From Paenibacillus timonensis (GTDB taxonomy: Bacteria > Bacillota > Bacilli > Paenibacillales > Paenibacillaceae), in contig NZ_JAKSXN010000021.1 in the NCBI RefSeq assembly GCF_022427145.1, forward strand, positions 1 to 64,000: a DNA stretch of 64,000 nucleotides. The letters run 5' to 3'. The position numbers and the translations under genes are program-made. Below, piece after piece: positions 44,425-53,133 of this stretch (position 1 is the first letter of the stretch; each line of letters opens with the position of its first letter). The notes under the pieces were generated by a model. That model made no database searches and had not been told where the DNA came from. It worked only from the letters and a program-made list of their open reading frames with translations.

Positions 44425-45372
44425 CTATTCCAAGCCCCCGGCCTGAATCCATTCACAAGTTCGGGCGATACCTTCCTCCAATGTTACACGCGGCTCCCAA
44501 CCTAGCAATCGTTTCGCTTTCTCCGAATTGCACAACAGCTTCTGAATTTCACTCTGCGGATGAATATGCTCTACATGCCGGATCCGTGAAGGGTCTCTCG
44601 TAATCAGCAATGCCAAATCGTTGATGGCAATATCTCGCCCCAATCCTGCGTTTACAATCTCGCCGTTAACGGCATCGGAATAACCGGCAGACACAACAAA
44701 GTTGGCGCAATCTTCAACATAGAGCAAGTCGCGAGTTTGGGTGCCCTCTCCATAAATGCGGAGCTCTTTTCCATCCAAATCATTTTTAAGGAAAATCGCA
44801 ACGACTCCGCCCTCACCGCCAGTCTTCTGAAATGGACCATAGGTATTAAACGGGCGAATGACCACAGTAGGCAACCCGTAGGCATAGTAGTAGGATAGGA
44901 CCATATTTTCCGCTGCCACTTTGGCTCCGGCATAAGGGGAAGCAGGTTTTGTCGGATGCAGTTCCGTGATTCCAGTCTCATCCGTGCAGCGGTCATAGAC
45001 CATGCAGGTGCTCATAAACACCACTTTTGTATTGTATCTGCGACACTGCTCTAAGATATAAAAAGTCCCGACCGTATCATTATTAAACGTAGTTAGTGGA
45101 TCGTCGATAGAGTCTTGAACATTAATTGAAGCGCCAAGATGATAACAGATGTCGAAACGATGGGCAGCGAACAGCTCCTCTAAAAGAGGCTCGTCCAGAA
45201 TCGTTCCCTTTATAAACTGTTTAAACCCCGGATGGCCCTGAAACTCTTGGAGATTGGCCTCCCGTCCGTTTGACAGATCGTCCAAAATCCATAATTGATG
45301 CCCATCTTCTAACAGCTTCTTGGCAACCCATCGGCCGATAAATCCGGCCCCGCCGGTAAGTAAAATCTTCAA
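44425..45372 (-). CDS. NAD-dependent sugar epimerase/dehydratase (extended SDR)
   Basis: From a TTG start (AAGGAG 10 nt upstream) the protein has 315 residues, beginning MKILLTGGAGFIGRW with the Rossmann glycine motif. The catalytic Tyr-Lys pair is in SPYAGAKVAAENM. VVIRPFNTYGPFQ and GTQTRDLLYVEDCA are typical of UDP-glucose 4-epimerase or dTDP-glucose dehydratase relatives. The exact substrate is unknown; it lies between PseC and PseI and so probably acts on the same sugar or a linked one. Confidence 0.78.
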   Translation of the reverse strand: MKILLTGGAGFIGRWVAKKLLEDGHQLWILDDLSNGREANLQEFQGHPGFKQFIKGTILDEPLLEELFAAHRFDICYHLGASINVQDSIDDPLTTFNNDTVGTFYILEQCRRYNTKVVFMSTCMVYDRCTDETGITELHPTKPASPYAGAKVAAENMVLSYYYAYGLPTVVIRPFNTYGPFQKTGGEGGVVAIFLKNDLDGKELRIYGEGTQTRDLLYVEDCANFVVSAGYSDAVNGEIVNAGLGRDIAINDLALLITRDPSRIRHVEHIHPQSEIQKLLCNSEKAKRLLGWEPRVTLEEGIARTCEWIQAGGLE

Positions 45373-45409
45373 GGGAATGCAGCTCCTTCTATAAATATCT
45401 TCTATTATA

Positions 45410-46456
45410 TTAAAACAATTCCCAAGTGATAGGAGTTCCCTTTGACGCATCTTTGCGAATCTTTCGGCCAAGCAGTTGGTCTAGATATTTGGTCGGAAGA
45501 CCTAACCCGGGACGGATGGCTTTTATATTTTCACGGGTAAATACATCGCCCTGCTTCATATCCTGTGAAATATATAAAGAGCGCCGATGTTTCATAGACT
45601 CTTTTTCCCGATCTGTAGGACCATACGACACTTTACCTAGTGACTGCCAGGCGCGTTCTGTCTCGACCACAAGCGCCGACAACTCTTCAGGTTCCAGCGA
45701 AAAAGCGGAATCCACGCCGCCATCTGCACGCCGCAGGGTAAAATGCTTCTCAATTACCGTCGCTCCTAATGCGACGCTCGCCACAGAAACACCAACTCCC
45801 ATTGTATGGTCGGAAATTCCAACCTGACATTGGAACAACTGCTCCATATGAGGAATCGTTACGATATTGGTATTCTCCGGTGAAGCCGGATAAGTGCTTG
45901 TACATTTTAGCAATACGATGTTCTTAGCCCCCGCTTCTCGGGCCGCTCGCACAGTTTCATCCAGCTCAGCGATCGAGGCCATCCCCGTCGAAATAATTAA
46001 CGGTTTCCCCGTTGCTGCCGCTTTACGAATCAATTGGATGTCTGTGTTTTCGAATGAAGCAATCTTGTAAGCCGGGACATCGAGCGATTCAAGGAAATCA
46101 ACGGCGGTTTCGTCGAAGGGAGTACTGAAGGCAATTAGTCCAAGCTCCTTACAACGCTTAAAGATTGGCTCATGCCACTCCCAAGGCGTATACGCCTCCT
46201 GATACAAATTGTATAGAGAGCTGCCTTTCCACAAGCTATTAGGATCCTCGATAAAAAATTCACCATCGTGTATGTCCAGTGTCATTGTATCTGCGGTATA
46301 TGTCTGCAGCTTCAAGGCATCGGCTCCCGCTTTGGCTGCAGCCTCAACAATGGCCAATGCACGATCCAGGGATTGATTGTGGTTTCCCGACATTTCTGCG
46401 ATAATAAACGGCTTGTGATTTTTGCCAATCCAGCGATGAGCAATTTGAAAATCCAT
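45410..46456 (-). CDS. pseI: Pseudaminic acid synthase-like (NeuB family)
   Basis: This enzyme condenses phosphoenolpyruvate with a 6-deoxy-diacetamido hexose to form a nonulosonic acid. The protein is 348 residues from the ATG behind GAGGAC. The NeuB barrel shows FIIAEMSGNHNQSLDRALAIV, KLQTYTADTMTLD and ISDHTMGVGVSVASVALGATVIEKHFTL, and the C-terminal antifreeze-like SAF domain (about 285-345) ends the protein. The TADTMT signature favours PseI over NeuB or LegI. SpsE of the spore-coat cluster is also related. Confidence 0.88.
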   Translation of the reverse strand: MDFQIAHRWIGKNHKPFIIAEMSGNHNQSLDRALAIVEAAAKAGADALKLQTYTADTMTLDIHDGEFFIEDPNSLWKGSSLYNLYQEAYTPWEWHEPIFKRCKELGLIAFSTPFDETAVDFLESLDVPAYKIASFENTDIQLIRKAAATGKPLIISTGMASIAELDETVRAAREAGAKNIVLLKCTSTYPASPENTNIVTIPHMEQLFQCQVGISDHTMGVGVSVASVALGATVIEKHFTLRRADGGVDSAFSLEPEELSALVVETERAWQSLGKVSYGPTDREKESMKHRRSLYISQDMKQGDVFTRENIKAIRPGLGLPTKYLDQLLGRKIRKDASKGTPITWELF

Positions 46457-46490
46457 TGATACGTCCTCATTTCTGCTGAAGTCATGAAAA

Positions 46491-47474
46491 CTACTCTTTT
46501 TGAGCAAATATAACAATTGAACGGCCGAACCCTAGTTCAGCCAGGGATTCATGGAACTGGTCGAGCAGTTCTTTACGCCCCGTCTTGATGAAAGAGTTCT
46601 GGAAGTTACTAATAAAAGGTTGGACCTTTTTCCGGTCTTCCTCATCTCTATAATAGTTTATTCCGTGTAATAAAAGGAAATCTACTGGAAAAGTGGCTGT
46701 CTTGTATACCACCCGAAACCCGGTACGTGACAAGAGTTCACTTAAATCTGAAAAGGTAAAATAGTTGATATGATCAGGATACTGGATCCAGTGCATCTCC
46801 TCATTATAAAACTCCTTGTATGCTAGTTGAATTTCACTGAAGTCATTGGGCACTAAAACTCGGAGTATCGCCCCAGAGTGCATCGAAGAACCAATCTTCT
46901 TCAACACCTCGTTAGGAGTGCGAACATGCTCTAAAACATGCTGCAGATTCACGAAAGAAACGTCTTTGATCGGTAGTGAAAGCTTCTCATCTATAAAAGA
47001 GTTATATACAGGGACTCCAAACTTTTGAAGCATTTGTGAAGCGGAGAAGCTTGGCTCCACTGCATACGATTCCCAGCCTTTGATTTGAAAAAACTTGGAA
47101 AGAAGATCATTTCCACAGCCGATATCTAGCATACGCTTTGAAGTTTGATTGTGTAGAGGTCGAATCAGTTCATTGACCTTTTGTAATATATCGGAATATT
47201 TTTGGTTATTAGAAATGCTCTCAGTTTTAGCATTAATGTACTCATCATTTACTTGATCATAATTAAAGGGGAACGTCTTCTTATAGTAGTCTCTTTGATA
47301 GAATTCTGCGATCTCCTGATCTGTAGGAATAGGATCCAAATGTTTGAATCCACAGCTACGGCAATTGATAACTCGTATCGTCCCCTTTTCCCAGCACTGA
47401 TCATAATCGTGAACTTTATTATTCAACGAGGATGCCCCTTCCTTATAAGTCTTTTCTTCCAAGCTTCTCGACAT
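46491..47474 (-). CDS. Class I SAM-dependent methyltransferase
   Basis: The 327-residue protein has a short N-terminal cysteine pair (CRSCGFKHLDPIPTDQEIAEFYQRDYY) typical of the sugar/polyketide methyltransferase type 12 group, a SAM site MLDIGCGNDLLSKFFQ (about 115-130) and NLQHVLEHVRTPNEVL. It probably O-methylates a sugar of the island glycan. It lies 3 nt after the cytidylyltransferase gene's stop region, so the genes are tightly packed. Confidence 0.8.
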   Translation of the reverse strand: MSRSLEEKTYKEGASSLNNKVHDYDQCWEKGTIRVINCRSCGFKHLDPIPTDQEIAEFYQRDYYKKTFPFNYDQVNDEYINAKTESISNNQKYSDILQKVNELIRPLHNQTSKRMLDIGCGNDLLSKFFQIKGWESYAVEPSFSASQMLQKFGVPVYNSFIDEKLSLPIKDVSFVNLQHVLEHVRTPNEVLKKIGSSMHSGAILRVLVPNDFSEIQLAYKEFYNEEMHWIQYPDHINYFTFSDLSELLSRTGFRVVYKTATFPVDFLLLHGINYYRDEEDRKKVQPFISNFQNSFIKTGRKELLDQFHESLAELGFGRSIVIFAQKE

Positions 47475-47476
47475 CC

Positions 47477-48169
47477 TTACTTATTACTTCTTAAGTCAAT
47501 ATATTGAATTGCCTGTTCCAGCGTAACCTCAATCTTCTGATTTTCCAAGTGGTAAAACAGCTTGTACATTTTCACGTAATCTTCCATCGTATCGATTGTT
47601 AGACGTACGTCTTCACGGCGCAAATGCTTAAGCTCGGGCTGGAGTTTGATCATGTTGAATTTCTCAGGGTGATTCAGGATATACGGTGTCACGTGTTCCC
47701 GCTCGTAATCCGATATGGCATCCTGAGCTGCTTGTATCAAGGCTTGGCGGGTAAACACTTCAATTCCCGTCCCGTACGGAACGTGTTCCATGCCGACGTA
47801 ATCCAACACATGGGTTCGTAATGCAGCTATCCCTTGATCCACAAAACTCGGTTCAACTAAAGGATTGTCCGCAGTAATTCTTACAAGGATGTCTGCGTTT
47901 GACTGTTCAGCTGTCTCGTAAAATCGTTGAAGGACGTTGTCTAACGGGCCCCGGTAAACAGAAACTCCTAATCTACGTCCAGCAATCTCCAGCAAGTCAT
48001 CCTCGGGTTCAGCAGACGTGGCCAACCAGATTTCATCCACGCTCGATGACTTTTGGGCTTGTCCGATGACCCGTTCAAGCAAAGTTTTCCCATGAAGATC
48101 TTTTAGCACTTTCCCCGGCAATCGTTGCGATGACAATCGGGCTTGAATGATAGCTGCAACTTTTACCAT
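47477..48169 (-). CDS. CMP-nonulosonate cytidylyltransferase-like (SpsF family)
   Basis: The 230 residues start VKVAAIIQARLSSQRLPGKVL, the nucleotide-binding signature of SpsF/NeuA-like cytidylyltransferases, followed by DEIWLATSAEPEDD and VRITADNPLVEP. It should activate the nonulosonic acid made by PseI as a CMP-sugar (the PseF step). The ATG overlaps the stop codon of the upstream SDR gene. Confidence 0.82.
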   Translation of the reverse strand: MVKVAAIIQARLSSQRLPGKVLKDLHGKTLLERVIGQAQKSSSVDEIWLATSAEPEDDLLEIAGRRLGVSVYRGPLDNVLQRFYETAEQSNADILVRITADNPLVEPSFVDQGIAALRTHVLDYVGMEHVPYGTGIEVFTRQALIQAAQDAISDYEREHVTPYILNHPEKFNMIKLQPELKHLRREDVRLTIDTMEDYVKMYKLFYHLENQKIEVTLEQAIQYIDLRSNK

Positions 48170-48948
48170 GCCGTCCACCCGCCGTCCACAGCGAGATTTT
48201 GTCCTGTAATATAAGAGCCGGCAGAAGATACAAGAAGAAGGACTGCCCCTTTGAGCTCATCGGGAAGGCCGATTCTCCCCAGTGCAGTTTTGTTACTTAA
48301 TTGAGCGATAAACTCCTTGTTCAGCTGTGTTTGATCATTTGGAAAAGGGCCTGGAGAAATCGAATTCGCCCGGATCCCTTTTCGGCCATAGTGGCAAGCT
48401 AGGTATCGGGTAAATTGGATGATCGCCGCTTTACCTGCGCCATAATTGGCCGGGTTGTTCTGGCCGGAAGTCCCGTAGATTTCAGGATTAGGCGAGACGA
48501 CACCGTACATGGAAGCGATATTGAGAATGGTACCCTTCCTCTTTTCCAGCATATAAGGAAGAACTGCTCTTGTACAACGGAACACAGCGTTGATGGTTCC
48601 GTCGATCCCCTTTTCCCACTGTTCCTCCGTGAAACTCTCGACGAAGCCCGGCGAGCTTACATTCGCATTATTGATTAAGGCGTCAATACGGCCATACTGC
48701 TGAATCGCCCGCTCTACTCCAGCTGTTACCGATTGGCCACCCAATACGTCTAGTTGTATGGCAGAATGCTTGCCGGAGTAAGTTTGTGTTAGCGTTTCGG
48801 CCAAGGAAGTGCATTTATCAAGATTTCGGCTGGCGATCACAACATTGGCACCATATTCGGCCAAAGCATGACACATCGCCGTCCCCAGATAACTGGTACC
48901 GCCTGTCACCAGTATGGCTTGGCCGCTCAAATCGAATAGATCGCTCAC
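48163..48948 (-). CDS. SDR family oxidoreductase (PtmA-like)
   Basis: From GTG (GGAGG 8 nt upstream; GTGA overlaps the preceding stop) the protein has 261 residues. It has the classical SDR pattern: LVTGGTSYLGTAMCHAL, the NNA motif INNANVSS, Ser in NIASMYG, and the catalytic NYGAGKAA Tyr-Lys. PtmA of Campylobacter flagellin-glycan clusters is the nearest functional parallel. The substrate is unknown. Confidence 0.78.
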   Translation of the reverse strand: MSDLFDLSGQAILVTGGTSYLGTAMCHALAEYGANVVIASRNLDKCTSLAETLTQTYSGKHSAIQLDVLGGQSVTAGVERAIQQYGRIDALINNANVSSPGFVESFTEEQWEKGIDGTINAVFRCTRAVLPYMLEKRKGTILNIASMYGVVSPNPEIYGTSGQNNPANYGAGKAAIIQFTRYLACHYGRKGIRANSISPGPFPNDQTQLNKEFIAQLSNKTALGRIGLPDELKGAVLLLVSSAGSYITGQNLAVDGGWTAW

Positions 48949-49865
48949 TTTGGTTTCCTCCAACTGCTCGGATTTAGGATATCGTCAGAAATCTGGCTGA
49001 ACATGCGCTGAATGTCATCTCTTACTCCCTGCGGAAGCTTGGGCAGACGCATCGCTTCGATATGTTCACGAAGCTGATTTTCGGTTTCACAACCAACAAC
49101 GATCCTCCCAACTTCCTTCAGATCCCGAACATAGACCAAACATAATTCGGCATATGTAAGTTGAAGCTCGGATGCTAAAGCATGCAGTTGTTTGATATAA
49201 GGTACTGCCTTCTGCAAATAAGCTGGAATCTCATCAGGCGACATCAGCAGCAACCCCTGCAAAAAAACACTTCTGACATGGATCTCAATCTTCCGGGCAC
49301 CTAGTTCCGTTAGCAAGCCACTTCGAAGCAGTCGGGTATCCATGATGTTTAGCGGAACCTGAATGACGTCTAACCCATCTAGTTCCAAATAACGCTCCAC
49401 ATCCTCAGGCGTATATACCGAAATCCCCACTTTGCCAATCAGCCCATTTTGCTTGAACTCCCTTAACCACTCCACTGCGAGTCCATCATGCGAAAACATG
49501 CTTTTAGAGGAATGAAGCAAACAGTAATCTAGACGAGAAAGGCTTAATCGTTCCATGGACAGCAGGACTTGCTCTCTCATCCTCGTTCTCGCATCAGCAG
49601 CGGACTGAACCTCTCCTTCGAAAGGATCCGGTATTTTTGTCACGATCTGAAACGGCTGATTTTGTCCTGCTTCCCTAAATGTTCTTATATACTGGCCGAT
49701 AATCGTTTCGCTTTCCCCATAGCCGGAGGCCGTATCGAGCATTTCTACACCGCTTTGGTTCGCCAGTTCAAGGATGCGCCTTGCTGAACTAGGGGAAGGT
49801 TGGCCCGTTTTGTTGGCAATACCGTAGTTCATTCCTAGTTGTGCTGTGCCGAGCGCCAATTTCAT
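48945..49865 (-). CDS. Aldo/keto reductase
   Basis: The 306-residue TIM-barrel oxidoreductase shows MLDTASGYGESETIIGQYI (catalytic Asp/Tyr), LDYCLLHSS, GLIGKVGISVYTPEDVE and IVVGCETENQLREHI (NADPH site). Similar reductases sit in sialic/legionaminic-acid-like gene clusters. The catalytic Lys is in IVTKIPD. It is translationally coupled to the downstream SDR. Confidence 0.82.
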   Translation of the reverse strand: MKLALGTAQLGMNYGIANKTGQPSPSSARRILELANQSGVEMLDTASGYGESETIIGQYIRTFREAGQNQPFQIVTKIPDPFEGEVQSAADARTRMREQVLLSMERLSLSRLDYCLLHSSKSMFSHDGLAVEWLREFKQNGLIGKVGISVYTPEDVERYLELDGLDVIQVPLNIMDTRLLRSGLLTELGARKIEIHVRSVFLQGLLLMSPDEIPAYLQKAVPYIKQLHALASELQLTYAELCLVYVRDLKEVGRIVVGCETENQLREHIEAMRLPKLPQGVRDDIQRMFSQISDDILNPSSWRKPK

Positions 49866-49887
49866 ATTTTAAGACTTCCCTTCTATT

Positions 49888-50565
49888 CTACCTGTGCAGC
49901 ATGGTCCATAACTCATCAAAGTGATGGATTCGACATTCCGCTTCGTAATTGTCAGGAAGGTTGATAGCAGCGAAGTTCCCGCGCATGATTCTGACTGTTC
50001 GGAAACCTAATGGCTTAATTCCAACAAAGTCCTTGTTGGGATTGTCGCCTACGTAAACAATCTCATTTGGCTGCAATTTCTCCCGCCGACAAATATGCAT
50101 AAAACAAAGAGGGGATGGCTTCTCATTAGCGATGCCATACCGCCTTGTAATGTAACACTTCCGTATATTCGGGTGATCATAAAGCCCTAAAGCTTGCAGC
50201 TTGCGTAGCTGAACAAGTTTATTTCCGTCAGTCACGATGTAAATGGGGAAGCTGTTCCCTGCCTTGTCCAATAGTCTGCGTGCATCCTCATATAGTTCAA
50301 TTCGCGGCGCATGGCTCCGGTATACTCCCAGACATGTTTTGACGGCCTTTTCTGTTCGTTTCCCTAAGTAATCAAGCAGGACATCAAAAACTCGCCCGCG
50401 TCCGTTCTGTTCAAGTTCACGAAGCATGATTGTCATCGCTTGCTCAGCCGGATATTGAAACTGTTGTTCTACATAATCCGCCACAGCGCGAAATCCGCTG
50501 TTCACATAGGTGAGTTCTTCGTAAAGCGTATCGTCCAGGTCAAAAACAAGTGCCTTTACTTTCAC
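49888..50565 (-). CDS. HAD family hydrolase
   Basis: The 225-residue protein has HAD motif I FDLDDTLYEE (about 8-17), motif II IVTDGNK, motif III Lys in NEKPSPLCF and motif IV YVGDNPNKDF. It is a probable sugar-phosphate or nucleotide-sugar phosphatase. The GTG start overlaps the upstream stop codon (GTGA). In a nonulosonate cluster such an enzyme may act on the 9-phosphate intermediate; that is inference. Confidence 0.82.
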   Translation of the reverse strand: MKVKALVFDLDDTLYEELTYVNSGFRAVADYVEQQFQYPAEQAMTIMLRELEQNGRGRVFDVLLDYLGKRTEKAVKTCLGVYRSHAPRIELYEDARRLLDKAGNSFPIYIVTDGNKLVQLRKLQALGLYDHPNIRKCYITRRYGIANEKPSPLCFMHICRREKLQPNEIVYVGDNPNKDFVGIKPLGFRTVRIMRGNFAAINLPDNYEAECRIHHFDELWTMLHR

Positions 50566-52481
50566 TGAATCAGATCCTCCGCATAACGCACCAACCGTTT
50601 TTCATGTTTACTGCGAATAAACGGATATTCGTCTACATTGGCTCCTTCCGACTCAAGCAAGAACCAGTAAAACGTATCTAAACCGGCAGCCACGCTGAGT
50701 CTGGAAGCTCCTCCAAACCGGCTGTTACATTCAATAAAATGAATTTCGCCTTGCTCGTCAATAATCGCTTGGAATACCGCATGTCCGTACAAACCTAGCT
50801 TTTCGGCGAACGCTGCACACATTTGTTCCAGCTCCTCATGCCGGAAAGTGGTAGTGATCTGCGATTCACCGTCGATGACAAGCTCTCGCTTGCGTGCTAC
50901 AACTCCCTTGCACTTCCCGTTTTGTTGCACATAAACATCGACACTAACTTCAAAGCCGGAAACATAAGGTTGAAAGATGGGCTGTTCTAAACCTTGGGCA
51001 TGCTTCATAGCGTCATCCAAGGAAAGCTGAATTCCGATCGATTGCGAACCCGCCCCAAACCGTTCTTTGACGACATACGTCGAATTTGCCGACTGTAGTT
51101 TTTCAATTTGCTCGTCGGTGGCGATAACTGGGAACCCCCACTCGGCTCCCTTTTGATAGAACAGTTTTTTATCTAAGCAAATCTGAACAGCTTCCGAATC
51201 AGATACCATCACATGCACGCCGTGACGTGCCAGATCTTGCTTCGCCTCGGCGAAATAAAACAGTTCACCGTCCCGGGTAGGAATAATATAACGAATGCCT
51301 TGTTGTTGGCACTCTTTAAGCAACTGTTCCGTAGATAGATTTTTCAGATAAGGCATGGTCCAAAAGCGATCTACAAAATAACGTCCGATAGCCTGCTCAT
51401 TCACATCTCCGCCAATGAGTTGCAGAGGTTTCCCCAGTTTGGTAATACCGCTGGAAACACACTTAAGCAGCGGAACCTTCCGAGCCACGCTTGTAACCAG
51501 AACGGCGTTCCTGCGATCGGCTTGTTCCGGTCCTACAGAGCTGGAAGACATGAGCGCTTTATAATGGCTGATGAGTTCAGGAATCGTGTCTTCCAACTGC
51601 CGGTTCGGATGCCATCCTGTCCAAGCCTTAAAGGAAGACATATCGGCTTCCGAGGCCTCGAAGGGAATATCGCTGTCCATCTCAACATGTTGCATATCCG
51701 GAAAATGACGCTTCAAAATATTTAGCACATCTTCTACCCGTCGCGAACGCCCATTACCTAGATTCACAATCCCGGTAGCGTCGCTTAGGGCGAGGCGCAA
51801 CAGTCCTTCAGCCACATCCCCGGCATAAATGTAATCAAACATGCCTTCCTTACGATAGACTTGAATCGTCTCCTGATTCAGCAGAGCACGGATCCAACGG
51901 GAGACGATATCGCGGGAGTTCTTCCCATAGACACGGTAAATCCGAGCGGAGACTGTCTTTAGCCGCTCCCCGGCAAAATGTTGCAGGAATCTCAGCTCAA
52001 TTTCATGCATCAGTTTGGCCGCTCCGCACAAATTGCGCGGGTGAATGGGTGAGCTTTCCGTAAGTGGAGTAGCTTCCTTCGCCGGCTGTTCGAATTGATA
52101 CTGATCCGGGTTATAAATTAAGTAACTGGATGCAAAAACAACCCTTTGCAAAGAGCTGATATCCTTCAACAAGTCCATCAGGTGATGGCTTAGCTTAAGG
52201 TTGTGGCGATAATTTTCTTCCCAAAACTCATACGTTTCCTCCGAGCGCTCAAAGGTAGCCGCTAAATGAAAAAAATATTCCGGGGAGAACTCCGCCAACT
52301 CCTCTTTCGAGATTTCGTTCAAATCTCCTTGGCGATAACGAACCGAAGCCGGCAAATGCGGAGGTCTTGGTTTCAAATCGCCGATGAATACATCGGCTCC
52401 CGCATTGACGAGCTTATGAACCAATTCCGTTCCGATTACACCGGCACCACCGCTAACAAACACTTTTTTTCCTTTTAGCAT
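50562..52481 (-). CDS. Fusion: sugar epimerase (SDR) plus ATP-grasp ligase
   Basis: The 639-residue protein has two enzymes in one chain. Residues about 1-305 form an extended SDR (KVFVSGGAGVIGTELVHKL; SARIYRVYGKNSRD; the usual Tyr-x3-Lys is replaced by NLCGAAKLMHE, with Cys in place of Tyr). Residues about 320-639 form a PylC/CarB-like ATP-grasp domain (AVLVTSVARKVPLLKCV; VVKERFGAGSQSIGI; FQPYVSGFEVSVDVYV; FIECNSRFGGAS). It probably links a carboxylate such as an amino acid to an amino sugar. AAGGAG precedes the ATG. The altered SDR active site suggests a binding or non-redox role. Confidence 0.8.
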   Translation of the reverse strand: MLKGKKVFVSGGAGVIGTELVHKLVNAGADVFIGDLKPRPPHLPASVRYRQGDLNEISKEELAEFSPEYFFHLAATFERSEETYEFWEENYRHNLKLSHHLMDLLKDISSLQRVVFASSYLIYNPDQYQFEQPAKEATPLTESSPIHPRNLCGAAKLMHEIELRFLQHFAGERLKTVSARIYRVYGKNSRDIVSRWIRALLNQETIQVYRKEGMFDYIYAGDVAEGLLRLALSDATGIVNLGNGRSRRVEDVLNILKRHFPDMQHVEMDSDIPFEASEADMSSFKAWTGWHPNRQLEDTIPELISHYKALMSSSSVGPEQADRRNAVLVTSVARKVPLLKCVSSGITKLGKPLQLIGGDVNEQAIGRYFVDRFWTMPYLKNLSTEQLLKECQQQGIRYIIPTRDGELFYFAEAKQDLARHGVHVMVSDSEAVQICLDKKLFYQKGAEWGFPVIATDEQIEKLQSANSTYVVKERFGAGSQSIGIQLSLDDAMKHAQGLEQPIFQPYVSGFEVSVDVYVQQNGKCKGVVARKRELVIDGESQITTTFRHEELEQMCAAFAEKLGLYGHAVFQAIIDEQGEIHFIECNSRFGGASRLSVAAGLDTFYWFLLESEGANVDEYPFIRSKHEKRLVRYAEDLIQ

Positions 52482-52561
52482 CGTAAAGCTCCTTTTATGC
52501 ACCGTAGTTAACTTCCTGTCACTAAATCCTCATTTTCTTCAATATTGGTCATTTTCGTTAC

Positions 52562-53131
52562 TCATCTCACAGGTGTCAAACAACCGTGTAGTAACGAATC
52601 TACGTAGCGATCATCTATTCTGACATGTTCCTTCATACGCCCTTCGAACTGGAAGCCACTCGACTCCAATATCTGAATGTGGAGAGGACGAATGTCAAAG
52701 GTTTCCGTAAACAAACGATGGAGATCTAACTCCTCGAACGCGATATGCTTCATCAGGTTAAGAAAGGTTGAAAAATCGCTGGTGTACTGCGCCACATCTT
52801 CCTCGCTGCTCCGCTCCGTTTCCACCAAATACGAAATTTCCGCCCGTCGATTCACCCAATCTAGATTGGTTAAACCGCCATAGCCAATGTGCCTGCCATC
52901 ATAATAATAACTGAAGAGCATCAATTTTGGGTGTTCTACGTTATAGGACGGGAGCACGATTTCGTGATAATAACTGCGCTGATCCTCATCGGTCAAGATC
53001 CGAGATTGCCGCAGCACCGCCATCTGTTCATTCCGCCACTGCTTGATAGCTTGCATCTCGTGTTCGCGGAGGGAACGAATTTCGTATTCGAGCAGACTGT
53101 AGCAATCTTGCTGTAATTGTAAGTATTTCAT
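52562..53131 (-). CDS. GNAT acetyltransferase (PseH-like)
   Basis: The 189-residue GNAT-fold protein includes SLREHEMQAIKQWRNEQ, YYDGRHIGYGGLTNLDW and a C-terminal LHRLFTETFD..HIQILESSGFQFEG acetyl-CoA segment. In this context it is the best candidate for the PseH step (N-acetylation of the 4-amino sugar). I chose the ATG with GGTGG upstream; a TTG two codons earlier overlaps the ugd stop. Confidence 0.7.
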   Translation of the reverse strand: MKYLQLQQDCYSLLEYEIRSLREHEMQAIKQWRNEQMAVLRQSRILTDEDQRSYYHEIVLPSYNVEHPKLMLFSYYYDGRHIGYGGLTNLDWVNRRAEISYLVETERSSEEDVAQYTSDFSTFLNLMKHIAFEELDLHRLFTETFDIRPLHIQILESSGFQFEGRMKEHVRIDDRYVDSLLHGCLTPVR

Positions 53132-53133
53132 GA

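Noticed and set aside
47477-48169. Calling the cytidylyltransferase PseF outright
   Set aside because: The sequence is of the SpsF type; the nonulosonic acid it activates is not established, so no symbol was given.
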